This document shows positions 56,511-64,000 of a stretch of 64,000 bases of DNA, piece by piece. Positions within the stretch are counted from its first letter, which is position 1, and each line of letters starts with the position of its first letter. A program made the position numbers and the translations under genes. The stretch spans positions 1,526,868 through 1,590,867 of the forward strand of contig JAPFFF010000034.1 of assembly GCA_039105265.1 (NCBI GenBank), given 5' to 3'. The stretch comes from Tritrichomonas musculus (taxonomy: Eukaryota; Parabasalia; Tritrichomonadida; Tritrichomonadidae). Under the pieces are notes generated by a model. The model was not told where the DNA came from. It saw only the letters and a program-made list of their open reading frames with translations, and did no database searches.

Positions 56511-59273
56511 TTACTTGTTTTTGATATAAGAAAGTTGATCGAAATTGATATTTCGATTGATGACGTCACCAAAACGCAATTCGAGACGTGATTCAACTTT
56601 TTCATAGTGTGGCCATCGTAATACAAACTCAGATGTGTTCTTTTCGATGTCATAAACCAAATAGTCAGGAACTTGACCTTCTCCATTCAATTTTGAGTTT
56701 TCTTCGTTGATTGGGAACTTCTTGAAGAAATATTGGAAATGCTTTGATTTGCCTGTGTTCCAAACGACAAAAACGTTTTTACCCATTTCTTTGGTGTACT
56801 GATAATAACCAAAATCTCCGATTTCAGCTAATAAGTCAATCCTGATTTCTTCATCAAGGAGATTTGTATTGATTATCAGTTCAACTCTTTCCGATTCTGG
56901 AACTGATGTTAGTGCTTTGTATATTTCTGGTTTAGCATGCGTATTGATATCGCATCTCTTTATATAGTTGAACAACATTTCATTTGTGAATCCAACTTTA
57001 TTGACTGATACTTCTTCTTTGTTCTGAATTTCGATACAGCAAGGATAATCCTTGATTTTAATTGTGATTTCGCAGTCATCTTTAACGTATTTGCTTGACA
57101 GTATCTCAGCGTTGTTTACTATGAATTCAGATGTTTTGTTGATATTTCGAACCTTCAGGACGACTTCTCGATTTTCTTCAACAATTCCTTTGCGGACACC
57201 TTCTGATGCAAATGAGATTGTCATTTTATTCTTCTCATATTGAGTGTTGATGTGAGTGATGTGGTAGTTATGATTGCTGTTTTGGTTATGCGGATTTGTG
57301 TCGATGAATGAAATCCCATCGTCTTCATATAAAGAGAAAGAAGAGTTTCCACATGGGAAAACGTGTAAAACGAGTTTTTCATTGACTTCTGTTGGGACGA
57401 CACCTCCTCCCCTGATGAATATTGGAATTGAATGTAAATCGCCATGAATCATGTGCCAGCCTGTTGAGTATTGTCTTCCTGTTTGGAAATCAAACCACCA
57501 ATTGGATTTCTTTGAGTTTGATTCATTTGTTGGCGGTAACCAGACAGGCGTCTTAGATTGATTTGTCAAAGATTCTTTTGGTGTAACGAATGGGCTAACA
57601 ATGATATCGTCGCCAAGCAGGTATTGTGTTGGACAATTGTAAGCAGATATGTTTTCAGGTGACAAATAATAAGTTGGCCGAACAGGCATCAAACCGATTT
57701 TATGATAAAGGTAGCCAAGAGAATAGAATAAAGGAGTGAGTTCAACATGAAAACGAAGAGCTTTGATGGCAAGAAATTCAGTCTCTTTGTCATATTGCCA
57801 AGGGAGACGTTGAAGGAATGCATTCCATGTAGAATGCATTCTCAAGATTGGTGACAACGCTCCATATTGAATCCATCGAACATATAATTCACCATTTTCA
57901 TGTCCGCCCATGTGTCCTCCAATGTCATGCGACCAGAATCCAAAGCCAACGTTGCTTGCTGTCGATGTGAAGTATGGCTGGAATTGGAGAGAAACCCATT
58001 CGATTTCTGTGTCGCCTGAAAAGCCAATTGGATATCGTTGGCCTCCTAATCCACACCATCGGCTCAGAATAAATGGCCTTCGATTCGCATTTCTTCCTGA
58101 GTCCATGAAGTGATCATGATTGAGAACGATAAGTGGATCGACGTTTTCACCTGTGCCTTGTTGCCAATCAATCCACCAGAAATCAACGCCCATATCTTCT
58201 AATGGATGATGTAGTACTTCGAAATAATGCTTCATGAATTTCGGATCTTCACAATCGAATTTAACATGACCGTTTGGATCTGCTTCAACACCCATCTTGG
58301 AGCAAAATTCTGAATACATGCTTTCGTGTGGCCAAACTCCATCTGCTGGATGCAGATTAAATGTAACTTTCAATCCACGTTCATGAAGCTGTCGAATTAA
58401 TCCTGGCGGATCTGGAATTAATTCTGTATTAAATGTGTATCCTGTCCATCCATTCGATGCATTCCCTGTGTTTTGGACAATGTGCCAATCCATGTCAATG
58501 ACAAATACTTTCAATGGAACTCCATGTGCGAGGAAGTCATCTGTGATAGATAGAATTTCATCTTGTGTGTATGGCCAATAACGAGACCACCAAATTCCAT
58601 ACGCAAAACGAGGAAGCATTGGCGCTTGAGCACTCATTTTCAAGAAGTCTGCGATGCATTCATTGTAATTATGACCATATCCAAAGAAATAAAGATCGAG
58701 TTCGATATCTTTACCATCAACAAAACTCGAAACTTTTTCATTCTTGACTTCCTTGCCTTGTAATATTGACATGATTTGTGAAGCAGGTGTGAATGTACCA
58801 TTTTCATTAATAATTGGTGCAAAGCTGTCATCAATAACTGAGTATCCTGATGTCGATATTAGTCCTTTCGTTAATGGACAACTTCCTGAAATCAAATCAA
58901 GTGTTCTTGTCGTTCCTTTCAAGTTGTTTTCTGTTTCATCATCTCCATATTTCCAATCGATATTCATCTTGTCTCCTTTAACACTAATGTTTTGGTTTTC
59001 TTTTGTTGGGAAAACATCAACATCTTTGATGATTAGTTCAAGGTCATCAGTCTTTACACTTAGTTCTTTTCCTGATGTCTTATATGAGAATTTAGGAACA
59101 TTCTTCAAATCACGAACAGTGAACGAAAGAGTTGGAACATCTTTAAAAACATGAGATTCTGAGTATTCAATTCGAATACATTTGGATGTCAAGACTGTGA
59201 TCCTATAGTTGCCTGATTTAACAATTGCTTTGTCATCAGCGACAGGTGCGAAGTGGAAGAACTTGCTACTCAT
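56511..59273 (-). CDS. Glycoside hydrolase family 31 alpha-glucosidase
   Basis: The 920-residue protein has a beta-sandwich N-terminal domain (to about 205). The GH31 (beta/alpha)8 barrel runs about 205-570, then two beta-sandwich domains and a C-terminal extension with a DUF5110-like part. Catalytic nucleophile Asp369 lies in DFWWIDWQQG and the acid/base is probably Asp421 in IGFSGDTEIEW. Other family blocks are RFAYGIWWSRYWPYT, VFVIDMDWH, FNLHPADG and FWSHDIGGH. It would release glucose from the non-reducing end of alpha-linked oligosaccharides such as maltodextrins or glycogen fragments. No signal peptide is seen, so it is cytosolic or secreted by another route. The WWIDWQQG version is frequent in bacterial enzymes, which hints at lateral transfer; this is an inference. 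Confidence 0.95.
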   Translation of the reverse strand: MSSKFFHFAPVADDKAIVKSGNYRITVLTSKCIRIEYSESHVFKDVPTLSFTVRDLKNVPKFSYKTSGKELSVKTDDLELIIKDVDVFPTKENQNISVKGDKMNIDWKYGDDETENNLKGTTRTLDLISGSCPLTKGLISTSGYSVIDDSFAPIINENGTFTPASQIMSILQGKEVKNEKVSSFVDGKDIELDLYFFGYGHNYNECIADFLKMSAQAPMLPRFAYGIWWSRYWPYTQDEILSITDDFLAHGVPLKVFVIDMDWHIVQNTGNASNGWTGYTFNTELIPDPPGLIRQLHERGLKVTFNLHPADGVWPHESMYSEFCSKMGVEADPNGHVKFDCEDPKFMKHYFEVLHHPLEDMGVDFWWIDWQQGTGENVDPLIVLNHDHFMDSGRNANRRPFILSRWCGLGGQRYPIGFSGDTEIEWVSLQFQPYFTSTASNVGFGFWSHDIGGHMGGHENGELYVRWIQYGALSPILRMHSTWNAFLQRLPWQYDKETEFLAIKALRFHVELTPLFYSLGYLYHKIGLMPVRPTYYLSPENISAYNCPTQYLLGDDIIVSPFVTPKESLTNQSKTPVWLPPTNESNSKKSNWWFDFQTGRQYSTGWHMIHGDLHSIPIFIRGGGVVPTEVNEKLVLHVFPCGNSSFSLYEDDGISFIDTNPHNQNSNHNYHITHINTQYEKNKMTISFASEGVRKGIVEENREVVLKVRNINKTSEFIVNNAEILSSKYVKDDCEITIKIKDYPCCIEIQNKEEVSVNKVGFTNEMLFNYIKRCDINTHAKPEIYKALTSVPESERVELIINTNLLDEEIRIDLLAEIGDFGYYQYTKEMGKNVFVVWNTGKSKHFQYFFKKFPINEENSKLNGEGQVPDYLVYDIEKNTSEFVLRWPHYEKVESRLELRFGDVINRNINFDQLSYIKNK

Positions 59274-60709
59274 TGAGCAATAATAAAAAGTGATATGAAT
59301 ATGCTAATGCTCAAAATTCAATCTTTAAAAAATTTCTTTTTTGAATTCTAAAATCAATTTTTCAATCAATTTGCATTTTGAAAGCCAAAAGATTATCCAG
59401 TTTTGAGTAAACGAATGAAACTTTTTAATAATATTGAGTGAGTTCTTACTCAAATATTTTCTGATAAATTGATAATTTCCCAATAAATTCAAATTAAAAA
59501 TTCTATAGAAATGTATGGACGGAACTTTTTGATATTGTTAATAAGTTTAACTTTTTCTTCATTTAATTCAAAAAATTGCAATTTCAAAACTTTTTCGGAA
59601 AAGTTTTTGTTTCGAACATGAAAAGCTTAGATAAAATTTATACAAGAAGTTTGTTATTGCTAATATTGTTTTAATACAATATTTGAAAAATTAGTTAAAG
59701 TATTTTTTTCTTTAATGTTGATAATTATTCTTTATAAGAATATATTTATTTATATAGATATCACATGAAATACTTTATCAAATAACAAAGAATAATATTG
59801 TTAAATTTAAAAATTTTCTTTTAAATATGAATTATAAAATATGAATTATTGTTTATTAAAGTTTTTCTTATTATCATGAATTACCTGGTATTTTCCTTCT
59901 TGAATATAAGATGATAATTTTTCTTTTTTAATTTCAATGAAAAACAGATCTTTTAAATTGATATTTATTTAAAATATTAAATATGTTAGGTTAGTTATTT
60001 CACAATTATTATTAATTTAATACATTTATATTCATTTGAATATATTTTTGAAATATAAAGGTTTGTTTCTTTATGATGATTATTATTTAATAGTTATCAA
60101 TAATTATTTGAAATATTGAAATAATATAAATTAATATATGCTTATATGTGAAGAAAATGATTTTGAAATCATCTTATTCACTCAAAATATGTTTCATATG
60201 ATTTGATTTCATTCATTTTATTGAATTGATTGGTTATTTCATTATTATTAAACTATAAATATAGATAAAAATTAATCAATTTTAATTAAATACAAGATAA
60301 TTCGATAAAAGTTTTATTTACAAGAAAAATGTTTTATATTTTTATTCAAAAAGTCCCAATTTCTCTACTTTTTCAGAATTAACCACATTTTAAGAAGCTG
60401 TCTGAGGATAAAATAATACAGAAATCATATATATTTGATTTTAAATAATTTTTCGCCTTCAGGAATCTTTTTTATTTAAGACATAATCTTCTTTCAATTT
60501 TGTAAAATATTGAGAAAAAAGTTTATATTTTTATTCAATTTAATGAAAAAGTTTAATTCAACTTCGATCAAATTTATTCAAAATAAAAAGGATTAAACGA
60601 TGAATCGATTTTACTTTACTGAATTATTATTACTATAATTATTATTTTACATTATATATATATTATGGCTTTATAATCTAACATTTGATTTAAAAGATAC
60701 TTTTAAAGG
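59274..60709. other. Long intergenic region, no gene seen
   Basis: About 1.4 kb of very A+T-rich DNA with no open frame, RNA structure or repeat that I can support. Its last eight bases before 60710 (TTTAAAGG, 60702-60709) duplicate 61089-61096. Confidence 0.5.
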
Positions 60710-61088
60710 TAGGCTTGGTCAATGTCCTGGACTTGAAAACTCTTCAAAGGACTTTCAAGGACCAAGGACTTCCAAAGACCTAACAAAGTATTTCAATTAT
60801 AGTTTAAAAATTTTATCTTATTTTATCGTATATTTTTTCTAAAGATAACTCTGAAAAAGTGACATCCAAAATCAATTTTTTAAATTCCAAATTTTGTTTT
60901 GAGTGCAACTTTTTTAAGATTTTATCATTAAATTTTATTTTCTTATTTATATATCATGATAACTAATTTAAGATATTACTTTTTATTTAGAAAAATTTCT
61001 ATTTTGTTGATTTTTTGTTAAGATAAAAGATGAAAAAAAATTGACAAGGTTGGTTTAGTCCTTGAGTCCAAGACATTGACCAAGTCTA
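60710..61088. mobile_element. 379-bp MITE, hAT-like, with 8-bp target duplication
   Basis: The ends are inverted: TAGGCTTGGTCAATGTCCTG at the left and, in reverse complement, TAGACTTGGTCAATGTCTTG at the right. TTTAAAGG flanks both ends (60702-60709 and 61089-61096). The 8-bp duplication and the TAG start resemble hAT elements. There is no coding capacity. Short GGAC/GTCC words (AAGGACTTTCAAGGACCAAG) occur just inside the left end, like hAT subterminal sites. Confidence 0.75.
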
Positions 61089-61512
61089 TTTAAAGGTATC
61101 GTTCTATGAAAGTCATTTATACCTGAATTTAACAAAAAACATATTAATTATAAGTTTAGTTTAGCCATTTTTCATGGGTTAATTTTGATATTATCAGAAA
61201 ACCAATTATCAAATAGAAAATGAAATAATAAAAAGAAAATGCAGATTTTCCTTTCCAGTTGATATTTATTCATTTAATGAAATTATTTTTAAATTTTTAT
61301 TTGTGCAAGTGATGAACAATCTTTAAATGCATGCTTATCAATTAATTTGAGAGAATAAGGTTTTTCAAATGAAACTTGTTTCAATTAATAGAATTTTACA
61401 AAAGCCCATCTTCTGCAAGATATGTTGCTTGTAAATATATATAAAATATTGGCATATAAAATGTGTTTGGTTTACTTTATATAATTTTTTTCGCTTATTA
61501 AATCTCTATATA
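61089..61512. other. Intergenic, no feature seen
   Basis: This lies between the MITE and the stop of the beta-helix/RING gene. A+T-rich, no ORF. Confidence 0.5.
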
Positions 61513-63237
61513 TTAAAAATCGTATATCTTTGCATATGAAGAAATGTCTTTTCTACAAAATGGGCACGTGTTATTGTTTTTAAACCATCCTTTCAAGCAA
61601 GATGAGCAAGCACCGATATGGCCACAAGGAATCAACAAACAATTAGCTTTATTTTCAAAGCAAATACCGCAAATTCCATTCTCATCACCACAGTTGATGC
61701 CTGTCACAAAGGATTCAACTGGAAAACCACAAAGAGGACATTCTTCATCTTCTTTGACAGCCTTTTCAGCACATTCTTTACAGAGAACTTTATGGGCACA
61801 AGTCAGCGTGTAGCAAACACGCTCATTCTTATTGCATTTCATGCAAAGATGATTCTCTTCAGTGATTGAATTATCAAGAGTGACTGAATCATCAATTCTT
61901 TCTGGATCATTTGAAACTGCTGGAAAGTTTCCATTTCCTTTGAAAAAGTAGGAATTTGTTGTCTGACAATCATTTTGATTCTGGCAATTTGAAATTTTGT
62001 TGTCAATGAAATCACCTCCACCTTTGAACAATAACTTTGCCATTGATTCTTGAACGTTATCAATTTCATTATTATTTGCTTGAATTGTTCCACATGCAAA
62101 AGCGATGAACGCGTGCTTGCCTGCATTTTTAATGATGTTTTTTTCGAATTTTACATTCGATCCGTTGTATGCATGAACAGTCGATAATGAACAGTTTGAA
62201 ATTCGGTTGTCATGAATTGAGCAAAAATTTGTATGTGATATTGAAATTCCATTTTGTTTTACATCATCAATTTCATTTCCTTCAATTTCAACATGTTGTG
62301 CAAAACGAATTGCAAGTCCATTTCTTTCCATTTTTGAAATTTTGTTTGATTGAATTGAAGCTGACGATTTCGTTCCAATGAAAACTGCCGGATATTGTGT
62401 GTTTGATAATGTGTTGTTGGTTATAAGTAAATCAGACTCATTTATGCAATAAATTCCATTTTCAGTGGTGTTAGTAATTTCATTTTCATTGATCACACCG
62501 CACGAATTTTTAACAATTGAAATTCCGCATTTTACGTTTGAAAAAGTGCTTTTTTCAATGAGGAAATCATTGGATGATAATATTTCAATTCCGCTTTCTT
62601 CACTATTTTGAAAGGTGCAGTTATTAACTGATAAATAAGAATTTTCACAGCCAATAATGCTTTTTTTGATGTCGGTTAACCGACATTCTGAAATTTCAAT
62701 TCTTGAATGTTCGGCCAAATATATAGCATTTTCTTCTGAATGATGAAGGTTGGAGTTGGTAAGAGTTAAAAATGTTTCATTTTTAAAATATATAAGATCG
62801 TTAGAAAGATGATGAATTGTTAGGTTACGAGCAGTTACAATACTATTATCAAATAATAAACCTCGTGTTTTCGAATCTGAAATGGTAACATTGTCAATTA
62901 AAGAGTTTTCACATCTGAATAGAATAAGAGTGCCATCAACAGATTCATCGCCTTTCAATGTACAATTTGATATTGAAAAATCTCGAGTGTCTTCTGCAAG
63001 AACCGATCCTTCAAAGTTTATGGAGTTTATATGAAATATGTCGGATGTGATCTTAAAAAGTTTGCATTTAATTTGGGTTTTGCAATTCGATGAAATCTTA
63101 CAAGGAAAATCTATTAAAATTATATTGTCAGTTTGAATAATAGGAGTACTAATGATAAATTCACTAGTATTTTCATCTAGATCATAATCTGAATCGTTTA
63201 AAAGTTCAAATAAACTAATTTGAGGTATATTTTCCAT
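61513..63237 (-). CDS. Parallel beta-helix protein with two C-terminal RING-type zinc fingers
   Basis: The 574-residue protein has about 16 parallel beta-helix (PbH1/NosD-like) turns at residues about 50-430, such as NCTFQNSEESGIEILSSNDF, then ENEITNTTENGIYCINESDL and GNEIDDVKQNGISI. Two C3HC4-like fingers follow: MKCNKNERVCYTLTCAHKVL with CKECAEKAVKEDEECPLCGF, then CGICFENKANCLLIPCGHIG with CSSCLKGWFKNNNTCPFCRK. RING fingers recruit E2 enzymes for ubiquitin transfer, so this is probably an E3 ligase whose beta-helix binds the substrate, perhaps a polysaccharide or protein surface. There is no signal peptide or membrane helix; cytosolic. The beta-helix/RING fusion is uncommon outside protists. 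Confidence 0.88.
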   Translation of the reverse strand: MENIPQISLFELLNDSDYDLDENTSEFIISTPIIQTDNIILIDFPCKISSNCKTQIKCKLFKITSDIFHINSINFEGSVLAEDTRDFSISNCTLKGDESVDGTLILFRCENSLIDNVTISDSKTRGLLFDNSIVTARNLTIHHLSNDLIYFKNETFLTLTNSNLHHSEENAIYLAEHSRIEISECRLTDIKKSIIGCENSYLSVNNCTFQNSEESGIEILSSNDFLIEKSTFSNVKCGISIVKNSCGVINENEITNTTENGIYCINESDLLITNNTLSNTQYPAVFIGTKSSASIQSNKISKMERNGLAIRFAQHVEIEGNEIDDVKQNGISISHTNFCSIHDNRISNCSLSTVHAYNGSNVKFEKNIIKNAGKHAFIAFACGTIQANNNEIDNVQESMAKLLFKGGGDFIDNKISNCQNQNDCQTTNSYFFKGNGNFPAVSNDPERIDDSVTLDNSITEENHLCMKCNKNERVCYTLTCAHKVLCKECAEKAVKEDEECPLCGFPVESFVTGINCGDENGICGICFENKANCLLIPCGHIGACSSCLKGWFKNNNTCPFCRKDISSYAKIYDF

Positions 63238-63690
63238 TTGAATTTTGTCTCATTATTTTCATATAACATGTCTCAAATTTTATTTTTAAAAGATCTTTTT
63301 CAAAGACTCTTCCATTTGAAAAATATTTTTATAATTTTTTTTATTTTTTTATTTTTAATTTTTTTTAACTAGTTCGTGTTGACGTGAGGGCGTGGCTACC
63401 CAGGGTTAGCCGAAGCCCTACGGAAAGCGACTTATATATACTAATTTGTAAAATTGATTTGGCATTAAAAACTACTACACATGTTTTCAATCAAGGAATA
63501 AAAGAGCTAAACAGACTTTTTGCCAATTTCAAAAGAGAACATTAAAATCTATTTGATAATTTTCATAATGGTTGATTACCTCAAAAATATAATGAAAACA
63601 TGGATCCCATTTCATGTTCAACAGTTATTTCCAGCTACATTAGAGTTATAATATTTCCTCAATATGAATCTGAGAAAAAAAGAGAGAATT
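63238..63690. other. Intergenic with a GC-rich near-palindrome
   Basis: A short GC-rich island at about 63384-63432 contains GGCTACCCAGGGTTAGCC, almost its own reverse complement, flanked by GGGC and GCCC. It stands out from the A+T-rich surroundings and may be a transposon end or a folded element. No gene is seen. Confidence 0.4.
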
Positions 63691-63699
63691 AAATAATAA

Positions 63700-63904
63700 T
63701 ATTTCAAAAAAATCAGGTACAGAGCATTGCCTTGGTATTCAGTCAATTGATTCAAATAACATCAGTAGAGTGATATTGGAAAATGGTGTAAATGAACATC
63801 TTCCGATGAATACAATTTCTTCTAAATCTCACTTGAATTTTTGGGCAGGATTTTTGAAGCTAGGTTTTGAACTTGGACGTAACACAAATATTTCAATTAA
63901 TTAA
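63700..63904 (+). other. Unassigned protein-like fragment
   Basis: An open plus-strand frame reads SGTEHCLGIQSIDSNNISRV, then LPMNTISSKSHLNFWAGFLK and LGFELGRNTNISIN, to a TAA. No ATG starts it and no family is recognised. The final bases of the window add no clear feature. Confidence 0.25.
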
Positions 63905-64000
63905 TGAAAATAATAATAATAATGAAAATATTTGTAATGATTTGGAAAATGATTTTATTGCAATAGATGAACTTGATATAATATACGTTGGTTGAAGAAA

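Overview
The window looks like nuclear DNA of a parabasalid protist, most probably a Tritrichomonas/Trichomonas relative. The reasons are the strong A+T bias, long intron-free genes, a eukaryotic tRNA gene with internal A and B boxes, and typical trichomonad families: BspA-like leucine-rich repeat (LRR) proteins, kinase-Sel1 proteins, a multi-membrane-pass class III nucleotide cyclase, a legumain-like cysteine protease, BTB-type proteins and a furin-like Cys-rich surface protein. No clear intron was seen. The species is an inference.

Layout. 1-4.3 kb: the start of a protein kinase with Sel1 repeats that runs off the left edge (minus strand), an LRR relic and a decayed C2-domain gene. 4.7-11 kb: an intact cytosolic LRR protein, a decayed BTB/discoidin-like fragment, and a type I surface protein with a repetitive stalk. 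11.5-19.2 kb: mostly a graveyard (kinase, glycosyltransferase family 2, hAT-like, Tc1/mariner and FLYWCH-like relics) around one intact gene of unknown family at 13.5 kb. 19.6-31 kb: tRNA-Ala(AGC), legumain-like protease, a very large receptor-like cyclase and a kinase-Sel1-repeat-LRR fusion, all on the minus strand. 31.3-38.5 kb: a 7.1-kb DNA transposon with kilobase-scale terminal inverted repeats, a Merlin/IS1595-type transposase and an 8-bp target site duplication. 38.7-50.6 kb: BTB/coiled-coil/Gly-rich protein, RCC1-like and LRR/LRAT-like relics, an 859-bp non-autonomous element, an ARM/HEAT-like unknown, an intracellular serpin and an MFS sugar transporter. 51-63.2 kb: an LRR gene split by one frameshift, a Cys-rich surface protein, a GH31 alpha-glucosidase, a 379-bp hAT-like MITE and a beta-helix/double-RING protein.

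How the genes fit together. They are monocistronic and not an operon. The functional themes are surface contact and recognition (LRR, Cys-rich and beta-helix proteins), signalling (kinases, cyclase), protein turnover (legumain, serpin, RING protein) and sugar use (GH31 glucosidase, sugar transporter). About a third of the window is mobile DNA or decayed gene copies.

The strongest single discovery is the 31,319-38,452 element. Its ends, matching 8-bp target duplication and IS1595/Merlin-type transposase agree with each other, yet it is several times longer than described Merlin elements and carries 132-bp tandem repeats inside both inverted repeats, plus nested insertions. All family calls come from reading motifs by eye; no database search was run.
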